From Isoetes taiwanensis (taxonomy: Eukaryota > Streptophyta > Lycopodiopsida > Isoetales > Isoetaceae): a stretch of 64,000 nt of DNA. Within the stretch, counting starts at the first letter, position 1. Each line of letters starts with the position of its first letter. The DNA is taken from contig JAJEKV010000018.1 of assembly GCA_021234155.1 (NCBI GenBank), forward strand, positions 14,640,925 to 14,704,924, given 5' to 3'. A program made the position numbers and the translations under genes. Below are positions 1 through 10,385 of the stretch, one piece after another. The notes under the pieces were generated by a model. It was not told the DNA's origin. It ran no database searches and saw nothing but the letters and a program-made list of their open reading frames with translations.

Positions 1-1588
1 CTCTATATGATCCCACCTTTATATCCATGTCTCATTTCCATTCCCTTTTATTTAACCATTGTGCCACCTCCTTACCTTATTTGTCAAAGTTTGCCTATCA
101 CAAATCCTTGCCTAGCCATATTTTCCTTGCACACTCCCATGGAACCCCATTTGTTCTAGCCTTGCTCATGCCATAATTTCTCACCTTGTTGATCATCATT
201 CATTTTCCTTCTTCTATAGACCCTTGCACCTCTTGGCATGACCTTACTCAAGACCTAAAAGTACTTTAGAATATTCTATGATTCCATTCCAAGTATGCAA
301 AAGTTCCATGGTCTCAAAAAATTTCCAAGTATTCCTAGCTTTTTCCTATGAAGACCTTTAGAACCATGCTCGAAAATTTCAAAATGCCAAAATACGGCAT
401 ATTCTGAAGATATACTCCAAAAAATACGGAATCGTATCGCGCCATTTTCACGAAAAATACGCTCGCGAACCCTAAATCTAAGTTTTTGGCTCGAATCATG
501 CCGGATTTGGTTCCATAGACCTCGCAACCTACCTATTCTTACCTTCCCGCCTGTTAAGAATTGAATGAACCCATAAACTAAGGCTAAGAATGAGGAATCA
601 TTAAAAACTAAACTATATACAGGAGTTTCGACAGGAGAACATTTTTGAAGGCCCAGAAGTGCACAAACCTTACTGTGATCATTGCTGAGCATGACTAGAA
701 GGATTTTGGAAGACTCTGAGTACTCCCCGATCAAATCACAAGAGATTTGGTTGGAAATTATCTATTGAAATTTTCTATTGACCTGAAGTTGATTTTGAAG
801 TATTGAAGTATTATTACCCAGCATTATTATGATTGATTTACATTCCTATCAATGAAATTCGATGCCTACTTGAAGAAATGATCTCTGTTATGATTCTTTA
901 CAATTTTTCTCTGTTCAAAATTTTACAGAAAATTCCCAACCACTTTTGATTACTTTTGATCCATTTGCCATCAATCCTTGAAGCATCTGGAACCTATATG
1001 TCTTGAAAAATCCAAAAAATCCCACTCACAACTCGAGTTAGAAATTTTTGCATTCTGTTTTGACTATTCTTGACTGTATTTTGCCAAATCCAGCCACAAA
1101 AATTACTTTTGCTTATCCAAATGATAATCTGACTACTTGCCTACATTCCTTATCATCATTATAGAACATTTGCTTTGGAAATTCTCAAAAACTCGTCTGG
1201 CAACTCCAAAATCTCAATCTCGATCAACGTTTTTCAGATTTGACTGTTATTGACCAAATTTTGACTGCACTTCGAGCTTGAATAACTCACAAACTATGTT
1301 TCTGACTTGGTCAGAAGCTTTACTATTGGTCTCCTACAACTTTTTTGACCAAGTCTACAGTGATTGACTCAAAAAATCGATCTGCATATCAATATTACAA
1401 CTGTTTTGGCAAAGGTGATAATTTCTGGAAATGGGAAAGGTATAAAACTTCAAGTTTTTGAACTTGTCTTTGAAATTAGTTTGTATAGATTGATCACCTT
1501 AAGTGATCTGGAGGTTCTAACCCCAACTTGGGTGAAAACTCAAGTTGGTTCCTTGTGGTTGATCCTTAAGCCAGGTTTAGGGTCAACA
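1..1588 (+). repeat. 5' LTR of Gypsy element A1 (left end outside window)
   Basis: This stretch matches the LTRs at 6949-8906 and 15203-17163 almost base for base, starting about 390 bp into them, so only the first part of this LTR is missing. It ends in GGGTCAACA at 1588, directly before a primer-binding site. The LTR family has TG...CA ends with a 5-bp terminal inverted repeat (TGTTG / CAACA). It carries no gene of its own; the antisense open frame at 276-734 is discussed under rejected items. Confidence 0.93.
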
Positions 1589-1591
1589 TTT

Positions 1592-1611
1592 TGGAGGTTC
1601 TACCGAGATTT
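1592..1611 (+). promoter_or_regulatory. Primer-binding site of A1, tRNA-Gln type
   Basis: Three bases after the LTR end the sequence reads TGGAGGTTCTACCGAGA. This is the complement of the 3' end of eukaryotic tRNA-Gln, including its CCA tail. It is where minus-strand DNA synthesis of the retrotransposon would start. It differs from the initiator-Met site (TGGTATCAGAGC) used by many plant elements. The tRNA match is from memory of tRNA-Gln sequences. Confidence 0.8.
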
Positions 1612-1631
1612 CTACCTGGATTTTCGAACTC

Positions 1632-2208
1632 ATGGCTCCAAAACAAAAATTTCCAGCAGAGCAAGAACCAATGGAAGATCAGGAGACTTCAGAGCCTTTC
1701 AGAGATAGATCTCTTCCCCCTAATTTTGCAAGTGGATTACTTCAAAGCCTACCTTATCAGTTCGAGTTGAATATGCCTACTCCATTGCCTACTTTTGATT
1801 CCAGCATGAGTGCTAATACTTTTCTAAGAGTCTTTGAAGATTATTACAGGGATTTTGGCTTCAAAAAAGGATGCAAGCTATCACAATTCGAAAAATGCTT
1901 TAAAGAGGAAAGTGAAGCTGGTGCTTGGCTGACTTATAAGAAGCTTATGGGAACCACTTCTTGGGATGACCTTGTCACCAAGTTTTTGGACAGGTTTGGA
2001 AAACGTGCTGCTCCTAAAGACCTTGTTAATGAGTTGCAAAATTTCTCCATTTATGCAGGTGAAAGTGTGAGCCAGTACAAGGAGAGATTCAGTACCTTCA
2101 TGAATAGATGCCAAAAAGTTCAAGTCACTGTTCCCACACTCTTTTTGGTGTCCTCCTTTATTAAAGGCTTATCTTCTAGACCAGAAATTCACAGGAAGCT
2201 TATCAAGT
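1632..2208 (+). pseudogene. gag: gag of A1, C-terminally deleted
   Basis: The ATG at 1632 opens a frame beginning MAPKQ, the same start seen in A2 (8950), C (26544), C' (50675) and E (45220). About 190 codons of the plant retrotransposon Gag capsid region remain, with the motif AWLTYKKLMGTTSWDDL and the later segment ESVSQYKERFSTF. At 2208/2209 the frame jumps straight to sequence upstream of the protease. Relative to A2, bases 9528-10454 are missing, which removes the nucleocapsid zinc knuckles. The reading frame ends at 2234 in the wrong frame for pol. Gag would package element RNA in cytoplasmic particles; this copy should not. Confidence 0.88.
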
Positions 2209-2215
2209 TGCCTTT

Positions 2216-3412
2216 ATGTGCTCAGCAACTCTAGGAGGTTATTCTTTTTCCAATGTGTTGTTAGATGGAGGCTCACCTTTAAATATCATGCCTTATCATG
2301 TTATGAAAAAATGTGGGCTCGAGATAGATAAAAGGTCATCTGTTTTGTTAAAATCTTTTTCTAATGCTAAGATAGCACCAGTTGGAATTGTGACCAAGGT
2401 CCCTGTTAACACTGAAGGCATTGTTGTAGCTGCCAATTTTGTTGTTGTTGCTTTTGAAGATCTAGGAGAAGATGCAGACATATATGATCTCTTGCTGGGA
2501 AGGAGGTGGATGGCTACAGTTGATGCTAGGCCAATCTGGTCTGAAGGGAGATGCACCATTTTAAATGGCACTCAAGTGGCCACAATCTACAACCAAGATA
2601 GTTCTTATGGCTTTAATGATGAGGTACATTTTATCAAAGAAATGCTTATAGAAGAACCACTAGGATCCTATAGTCTAGCAACTCCTAGCACAAAGAGAAT
2701 TGAGTTGATTCCTTTAATTAGAGAGTGTGCACTACCCTCTGAAGATCGCAGAAGAGGTTGTTTATGGTTTGATGGAGGAATATCAAAGAAATTGAATGTA
2801 GCTTCATCTGCAGCTATATTAAAAGATACTGCCAATAAACTTTTGGCTAAGGTAGGAAGGATTTTTCCCCAAATAACTTCTAATGTAGCAGAATACAAGG
2901 CTTTGATTGCAGGTCTCCAGGAAGCTAGAGCTATGGATATTTCAATTATACATATCTATGGGGATTCACAGTTAGTCTGCAGACAGGTAAATGGTGAATA
3001 TCAAGCCAAGAATGCTAATATGGAGCTCCAGAGAAACCAGGTAATGGGAATGCTTGCTCATTTTACCTCTTGGGAAATTACTCATATCCCAAGGGAGCAG
3101 AATTGGGAAGCTGATGCTTTGTGCAGAGACACTTTGATGACTTATTTATCTAAGGGAGCTATACCAGAGGAAGATTTCGATGAGGATGAGGCTAAGAAGC
3201 TCTGTCCCATACTAGTTATAAATGCATCCCAGGAAAAGGCAATCAATGAAGTTATAATCAACAAGCATGGCCAGGAAAGAACTCTGTTTGTGGGAGATCT
3301 TTTTGACACACAAAATAAGAAAGAGATCAATAAATTCTTTGAAGAGAGAAGTGATGTGTTTGCTTGGGATTATTCTGAGCTTATTGGTATCAAAGGAGGT
3401 ATGTCAATTTGA
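2216..3412 (+). pseudogene. pol: pol part 1 of A1: aspartic protease plus upstream RNase H (RVT_3 type)
   Basis: The frame is open for 398 codons. Protease: LLDGGSPLNIMP has the catalytic Asp at residue 17 in a D-G-G triplet, and DLLLGRRWM at 91-99 is the second conserved protease strand. RNase H: residues about 181-312 (nt 2756-3151) keep all four acidic residues, D186 in CLWFDGGIS, E226 in SNVAEYKAL, D250 in IYGDSQLV and D300 in NWEADAL. This is the archaeal/plant-like RVT_3 form. In Tat-lineage Gypsy elements such a domain lies after RT; here it lies before RT. The frame then runs toward RT through FAWDYSELIGIK and is lost near 3396, where A1 lacks two bases present in A2. The ATG at 2216 is not a true start: in A2 the same codon is internal. 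Confidence 0.88.
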
Positions 3413-5333
3413 AATTAAAATTAAGGAAGAGTGTAAGCCTGTCTTCCAGAAGTTAAGAAGAATAAATGCTTCACTCTTAGATCTAATCAAAGATGAATTG
3501 CATAAGATGTTGGATGCAGGTGTCATTGTAGAGATCATCAACCCTGAATGGGTATCCTGCATTGTTCCAGTGGAAAAAAAGAATGGAACTTTGAGAATTT
3601 GCATAGATTATCGAGATTTGAACAAAGCCACTATAAAAGATTGTTATCCCTTGCTTTTTTTGGAAGAAGTTCTATATGTTGTTGCAGGGAAAGACATGTA
3701 CTCATTTTTGGATGGTTTTTCTGGGTTCAACCAGATTAGTATCAAAGAGGAAGACCAGCCAAAGACTTCATTTATCACTCCCTGGGGTACTTATGCTATG
3801 AAAAGAATGCCATTTGGCCTAATGAATGCCCCAGCTACCTTCCAAAGAGCAATGGATGTCATTTTCAAAACCATGGCTGCTGAAGAATTTAGAGTGTATT
3901 TGGATGACCTTTGCTTGGGTTCTCATGCTAATAACCATGTGGAATTGCTTGCAAAAATCTGTTCTTTATGCAGGACTTCAGGAGTCAATCTAAATCCAAA
4001 AAAATGCATCTTTTTTGCATCCAAAGGACAACTCTTGGGACATGAGGTATCCAGCCAAGGTATTCAAGTTGCTCAAGATAAGGTTGAAGCTCTCAAAAAA
4101 CTGGTACCCCCCAAGAATTTGAAGCAGGTTAAGAGTTTCATTGGTATGACAAGTTTCCTTAGGATGTATATTCCAAATTTTGCTCATATCTTAAGTCCTA
4201 TCTCTAGGTTGACCAGGATAGGGAAGTTTTCTAAATCTGAAAGCAAGCACATACCTATCACATGGACTCCAGAGTGCCAAGAAGCTTTTGACTTTCTTAT
4301 TTTATCCATATGTGAAGCTACCCTTTTAAAAAAACCAGATTTGAGCCTGCCATTTGAGGTTTATATCACTGTTACTAAAAAGGCTATATGTTTAGCCATT
4401 TTGCAGGATAAGCACGCCATAGTTTTTGCAAGCAAGCAATGGTCTGCTCTTGAAGAAAGATATACCAGAATAGAAAAAAGTGCTGCTGCTCTCATGTTCC
4501 TCATCAATAGGCAGGGGCACCTACTTCTGAAAAGCCAAGTTCAAGTTCATATGAAGCAAAATCCAATGGGATTGCTATTTGGTAAGGCAACTAATAAACC
4601 AAAGATCCAGAGGTGGGCTTGTAAGCTGCAAAGTTATGATATTTCTGTAAAAGAGTTGCACTTGACACGAAATCCTAGCCTCTACTTGCCTTATATATTT
4701 TTTGATCATGAGGATGAATTGAATACTACTGACACTTCATTTGCAGTAGCACATTTGGAAATAACTCAGGGAGATCAAGCCCAAGGAGGATGGCAGCAAC
4801 CTATTAGGGATTTTTTGCAACATGGATTCACTTCTCCAAACCTCACTCCAAGTCAGAAAAGAAGACTTAAGGACAAGTGCAGACAATTCAAGCTGATAGA
4901 AAATATCCTATGCAAAGTCAACAGAGATGGAATCTTGCTGAGGTGTGTAAGTGAAGGAGAATCTGCCTTGATCATTAAAGACATGCATAAAGGTATCTGT
5001 GGGGGACATTTTGCTGGGGATACCACTGCAAAAAAGATTCTCAGGTCTGGATATTATTGGCCTACTGTTTTTAGGGATTGCTATGAGGTTATAAAGACTT
5101 GCCATCAATGTCAAATTTTTAGTAAAAGAATTTTATTGCCAGCTGCCTTAAATCCTATCATATCTCCAGGACCTTTCCAAATCTGGGGGCTAGATTATAT
5201 TGGTCCTATTAATCCTTCCTCTACAGGTCAACATCAGCATATTATTGTGGCTACAGATTATTTCACTAAGTGGGCAGAGGCTATACCTTTGAGACAAGCT
5301 AATGCCCTTACAACCCAAGGTTTTTTTACATGA
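3397..5333 (+). pseudogene. pol: pol part 2 of A1: reverse transcriptase, decayed RNase H, integrase N-terminus
   Basis: From about codon 44 of the frame opening at 3267 this is Gypsy Pol; the first 43 codons are the wrong frame. RT spans residues about 60-280, with motif A Asp149 in YSFLDGFSG and the catalytic VYLDDL at 210-215. Residues about 330-480 align to the usual RT-attached RNase H, but the first Asp is replaced (EVYITVTKKAI) and the later Asp positions are gone. The integrase zinc site follows (H574, H581, C612, C615), then the first catalytic Asp643 in GLDYIGP. The frame breaks at 5320-5333, where A1 reads ACAACCCAAGG and A2 reads ACAACTGCAAGG. Confidence 0.9.
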
Positions 5334-6073
5334 ATTTATTTGCTCAGATTTGGTATTCCTTTCCGGATACACTCGATAGAGGCACCCCCTTGTTAATGAA
5401 GTCATTGCTAATTTGTTGAGCATTTTGAAGGTCAAGCACACCAAAAAGTTCTTCATATTATCCTCGGGGGTAATGGACAAGCTGAAGCTACTAACAAAGT
5501 GTTGAAAAATATCTTGCGAAAAAAAAAGTGGAGATTAACAAAAGGATTGGCATATCAAAATAGTGGATGCCCTTTGGGCTTATAGAGTCACTATCAAAAC
5601 AGCTACAAATCATACACCTTTCAATTTGGTTTATGGCATAGAGGCAGTTCTACCAGTAGAACTCGAATTACCTTCCTTGAGATTAGCTCACAAATTGTGC
5701 TTACCTTTTGAACATGCTTTTACAGAAAGACTGGATGCCCCGTTACATTTGGATGAGTACTGAGAATGGAAGCGAGAACACAAACTTGTTGAAAAAGGCT
5801 AAAGATCTGGCTGCATTCAAGGCTGCACACAAAATCCAAGGCACTTTTAAAAAAGGGGAGCTTGTTCTCAAATGGAACAAGTCAAAGGAGGATTCAGCTG
5901 GCAAATTTGATAACATTTGGGAAGGGCCCTTTGTAGTGTTGGGTCCTGCAGGTACTAATTCTTATTGGTTACAGGAAGTTGCTTCAGGGATGCTACTGCC
6001 AAATCCTATCAACATCTTGCACCTGAAAAGGTATTGGGACCAGCATGCTTGCTTGTCCCTCTTCTTTCATTAA
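5334..6073 (+). pseudogene. pol: pol part 3 of A1: integrase core and C-terminus, multiply frameshifted
   Basis: This aligns over its whole length with the intact integrase of A2 (to 14190), but about ten small differences between 5320 and 5790 break the frame. Open pieces are 5563-5763 and 5708-6073. Nearly all the differences fall at CAG/CTG sites or homopolymers: CTCCAGATTT in A2 is CTCAGATTT here, and TTGCAGAAAACAG is TTGCGAAAAAAAAAG. That pattern suggests consensus errors more than decay. The C-terminus (NPINILHLKRYW) has no chromodomain and stops at 6071-6073. Confidence 0.8.
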
Positions 6074-6948
6074 AAGGTTTGGAGATTTATAGTAGGCTTA
6101 AAGTAGTTAAATTAGTTTGATTTTTAAGCACACTATTTCAATAGATAGGACAGTTTGACTTTGAGCACATTACTCTAATAGAATTGGTTTCATGTTCCTA
6201 GGTTGATCTGATCAGGTAATAGTGCAAATGATCTCAAGAACAGGGTTGATACTAATGATTACCAAGTGTCATATGCAGGAGCATCCTTCTTCCATTTTTA
6301 TTCACCTGTCACTAAGCATTCCTACCATCCATCCAGCCTCTTATTCTTGTTTTTCCATACCTTAACATCACTCTGCAAAATCACCTTCACCATCCTAGCA
6401 GAGTTGCAAGGATTTGAGATTAATTGGTTTATGTGTTTCTATGACAGGTGCACTCTTCTTCCATATTTTTTCATCTGTCTTCAGTAGCCCTACCTCCCAT
6501 TTGAACTCCTTATTCTTATTCTCATTCCCTAAAGAAGAAAAGCACTCTGCAATTCATCTTTACCATCACAGCAGAGTTGCCCTTGTTGAAGACCAGGAGG
6601 AAGACATACATTTTCTTGTTTTGGCGAAGTTTCAAGCACTTGCACACATACTTTACCCCCATTTCATCATCACTTTGTCATATTCACACTCACTTTCATC
6701 TCTTCTCACTCATTATACTCCATTCACCATCATTTCATCACCATCTTGTCATTTTCACATTCACTTCTGCCTTTTCTCACTTACCATACTCCATTCACAT
6801 TATTCCATCATCACATTCATACTCATTTCACCAATATACACATTTCACACTCTTATAGACACCTTGGTACAAGTTGAAGACCCCTCTAGTTGTTCCTTTT
6901 TGATATTATATGGCTGAGGGGACCAGCCTTTTTCTTGTTTTGGCGAGA
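6074..6948 (+). other. 3' untranslated region of A1 with an internal diverged repeat
   Basis: This is non-coding and rich in C, T and CATT-type steps. Two diverged direct copies of about 150 bp lie at 6268-6412 and 6438-6590. Both run from a CAGG(A/T)GCA segment followed by CTTCTTCCAT, through AAGCACTCTGCAA or CACTCTGCAAAATC, to AGCAGAGTTGC. The same segment occurs in A2, in C (27818-27965) and, inverted, in D (17164-17290). Open frames here reflect low complexity. No clear polypurine tract abuts the LTR; the bases before it are TTTTGGCGAGA. Confidence 0.75.
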
Positions 6949-8906
6949 TGTTGCCCCCAAAGGGCAACATGCTAAGTGTGGCCTATGCATTCACACTAGG
7001 TCAATTTATCTCAAAAGACTAGGTCAAAGTTTGGAAGAAGCTTGGTATTCAACATTGATGTGGAGGTCAAAAGGAATTCATTCTTCAAGTTAACAAGTGC
7101 TCGAGGTTCAAGACTCACATGAGGTACTTTATTTGAGGTCAAAATGTTTAGTCAAGAATATGCTCTAGAAGATTCTGGGTAAGAAGTTTGGAAGGCATTT
7201 TTGTGAAGATTGGAAGTTCAAAGTTTGGAAGACTCTATGGTATTTGATTCCATTCCCTAGCCATTCTCACTCACTTTTATTCTTGCCCTTTGAAATCCCC
7301 TAGCCTTTTTTTTTCCCAACTATTCATACTCCTTTTCTCCACTCTATATGATCCCACCTTTATATCCATGTCTCATTTCCATTCCCTTTTATTTAACCAC
7401 CTTATTTGTCAAAGTTTGCCTATCACAAATCCTTGCCCAGCCATATTTTCCTTGCACACTCCCATGGAACCCCATTTGTTCTAGCCTTGCTCATGCCATA
7501 ATTTCTCACCTTGTTGATCATCATTCATTTTCCTTCTTCTACCCTTGCACCTCATGGCATGACCTTACTCAAGACCTAAAAGTACTTTAGAATATTCTAT
7601 GATTCCATTCCAAGTATGCAAAAGTTCCATGGTCTCAAAAAAATTTCCAAGTATTCCTAGCTTTTTCCTATGAAGACCTTTAGAACCATGCTCGAAAATT
7701 TCAAAATGCCAAAATACGGCATATTCTGAAGATATACTCACAAAAAATACGGAATCGTATCGCGCCATTTTCACGAAAAATACGCTCGCGAACCCTAAAT
7801 CTGAGTTTTTGGCTCGAATCATGCCGGATTTGGTTCCATAGACCTCGCAACCTACCTATTCTTACCTTCCCGCCTGTTAAGAATTGAATGAACCCATAAA
7901 CTAAGGCTAAGAATGAGGAATCATTAAAAACTAAACTATATACATTCGACAGGAGAACATTTTGGAAGGCCCAGAAGTGTACAAACCTTACTGTGATCAT
8001 TGCTGAGCATGACTAGAAGGATTTTGGAAGACTCTGAGTACTCCCCGATCAAATCACAAGAGATTTGGTTGGAAATTATCTATTGAAATTTTCTATTGAC
8101 CTGAAGTTGATTTTGAAGTATTGAAGTATTATTACCCAGCATTATTATGATTGATTTACATTCCTATCAATGAAATTCGATGCCTACTTGAAGAAATGAT
8201 CTCTGTTATGATTCTTTACAATTTTTCTCTGTTCAAAATTTTACAGAAAATTCCCAACCACTTTTGATTACTTTTGATCCATTTGCCATCAATCCTTGAA
8301 GCATCTGGAACCTATATGTCTTGAAAAATCCAAAAAATCCCACTCACAACTCGAGTTAGAAATTTTTGCATTCTGTTTTGACTATTCTTGGCTGTATTTT
8401 GCCAAATCCAGCCACAAAAATTACTTTTGCTTATCCAAATGATAATCTGACTACTTGCCTACATTCCTTATCATCATTACAGAACATTTGCTTTGGAAAT
8501 TCTCAAAAACTCGTCTGGCAACTCCAAAATCTCAATCTCTGATCACTGTTTTCAGATTTGACTGTTATTGACCAAATTTTGACTGCACTTCGAGCTTGAA
8601 TAACTCACAAACTATGTTTCTGACTTGGTCAGAAGCTTTACTATTGGTCTCCTACAACTTTTTTGACCAAGTCTACAGTGATTGACTCAAAAAATCGATC
8701 TGCATATCAATATTACAACTGTTTTGGCAAAGGTGCTAATTTCTGGAAATGGGAAAGGTATAAAACTTCAAGTTTTTGAACTTGTCTTTGAAATTAGTTT
8801 GTATAGATTGATCACCTTAAGTGATCTGGAGGTTCTAACCCCAACTTGGGTGAAAACTCAAGTTGGTTCCTTGTGGTTGATCCTTAAGCCAGGTTTAGGG
8901 TCAACA
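6949..8906 (+). repeat. Middle LTR shared by A1 and A2
   Basis: 1958 bp, starting TGTTGCCC at 6949 and ending GGGTCAACA at 8906. It acts as 3' LTR of A1 and 5' LTR of A2. The first bases form a hairpin, arms TGTTGCCC and GGGCAACA around a 5-base loop. A CpG-rich block lies at about 7715-7800. Tandem elements sharing one LTR usually arise by unequal recombination between LTRs. Confidence 0.93.
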
Positions 8907-8909
8907 TTT

Positions 8910-8929
8910 TGGAGGTTCTACCGAGATTT
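8910..8929 (+). promoter_or_regulatory. Primer-binding site of A2, tRNA-Gln type
   Basis: Same TGGAGGTTCTACCGAGA tract, three bases after the LTR end at 8906, as in A1. Confidence 0.8.
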
Positions 8930-8949
8930 CTACCTGGATTTTCGAACTC

Positions 8950-10385
8950 ATGGCTCCAAAACAAAATTTTCCAACAGAGCAAGAACCAATGGAAGATCAG
9001 GAGACTTCAGAGCCTTTCAGAGATAGATCTCTTCCCCCTAATTTTGCAAGTGGATTACTTCAAAGCCTACCTTATCAGTTCGAGTTGAATATGCCTACTC
9101 CATTGCCTACTTTTGATTCCAGTATGAGTGCTAATACTTTTCTAAGAGTCTTTGAAGATTATTACAGGGATTTTGGCTTCAAAAAAGGATGCAAGCTATC
9201 ACAATTCGAAAAATGCTTTAAAGAGGAAAGTGAAGCTGGTGCTTGGCTGACTTATGAGAAGCTTATGGGAAACCACTTCTTGGGATGACCTTGTCACCAA
9301 GTTTTTGGACAGGTTTGGAAAACGTGCTGCTCCTAAAGACCTTGTTAATGAGTTGCAAAATTTCTCCATTTATGCAGGTGAAAGTGTGAGCCAGTACAAG
9401 GAGAGATTCAGTACCTTCATGAATAGATGCCAAAAAGTTCAAGTCACTGTTCCCACACTCTTTTTGGTGTCCTCCTTTATTAAAGGCTTATCTTCTAGAC
9501 CAGAAATTCACAGGAAGCTTATCAAGTTTTTGATTCCATCTATAAAGTTTTTCCCAAGACCACTGAATTGACCAAAATGTTTTCTATCCTACTAGAAAAA
9601 CACCATAGCTTTCATCATGATCCTTTTTACCCTGATGCCACTGATGGTCCTTATGAATCTCACCATTCTGTCCCTATTTATGCTGTGCATAAAGAAAAGA
9701 AAAAAGAAGAAGCTGATTCTCAGATTTTAGAAGTCAAGGCGGACGACAAAGGTGACCAAGCTTTAGCGTATGACCAAACAACTTGTGGAGCTCAAGGCAA
9801 GCGTGGGGTGGTAGACTTACCCCAGAATGTATTCATTGCAATAGAACTTCACATCCAGCTGACATTTGTTATTGGCAAATATGTCCTAAATGTAAAAAGA
9901 AAGGTCACTTTGGTAGAGAATATCCAGTCTGTGCTTTTTGCAATGAAATTGGCCATACTGACCTCAGATGCACTGTTAAAGAATATTTTGCCAAACAAGA
10001 GAGGGAAAAGAAGTCTGAGGCAACTCCTCATGTAAGATTTGCAGAGCCTACTAGCTCTATAAGGTTTGTACAAGCTACAGAGATGCCAAAGACTGAAGAA
10101 GTGATGGTGGTACAAACCAGAAGTATGGGAGATTCCTATAAACCTGCTGAGCCTACCAAGTTTGTTCCAGAGCATTTTAGGAGATCAGCACTGCCACCAC
10201 CACCTGTTATGGAAGCCCCTCCTCAAGAAATAGCTCCACCTCCCCAACAAAAATATGGTAAGAAAGATCATGACCTTGATGAGTTGAATGTTTTACTAAA
10301 AAATTCCAAAGTAAGTGTGGACCTATTTACATTGTTAAAGATTGCACCTGGTTATAGGAAAAAGTTACTACAACAAACTACTTGA
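8950..10385 (+). pseudogene. gag: gag of A2, full length but frameshifted
   Basis: The ATG at 8950 (MAPKQ) opens Gag. An extra A near 9270 (GGGAAACC against GGGAACC in A1) shifts the frame; it continues in 9254-9571, 9568-10035 and 9783-10385. The nucleocapsid has three CCHC knuckles in tandem, near 9831-9970: C-IH-C-NRTS-H-PADI-C; C-PK-C-KKKG-H-FGRE followed by Tyr where Cys is expected; and C-AF-C-NEIG-H-TDLR-C. A proline-rich linker (ALPPPPVMEAPP) and a segment FTLLKIAPGYRKKLL, also found before the protease in F, follow. Gag and pol were probably one frame in the ancestor. Confidence 0.85.

Larger units (their letters stand above)
1589..6948 (+). mobile_element. Ty3/Gypsy retrotransposon A1, internal region
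   Basis: This is the internal region between the LTR ending at 1588 and the LTR starting at 6949. In order it holds a PBS, gag (1632), protease, an RNase H of the RVT_3 type, reverse transcriptase, a decayed RNase H, integrase, and a pyrimidine-rich 3' untranslated part. Compared with A2 (8907-15202) it lacks about 927 bp covering the gag C-terminus and zinc knuckles, so it could not make complete Gag. No chromodomain follows the integrase, so it is not a chromovirus. Confidence 0.93.

Noticed and set aside
276-734. Antisense open frame of about 150 codons in the A LTRs (also 15818-16309, 163 codons)
   Set aside because: It lies opposite the LTR, has no recognised domain, and is broken by small indels in the middle LTR (7565-8000). 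No conserved protein pattern supports it.
6266-6917. Open frames rich in His, Phe, Ser and Leu in the A and C 3' regions
   Set aside because: They are translations of a pyrimidine-rich, low-complexity untranslated stretch and overlap in several frames.
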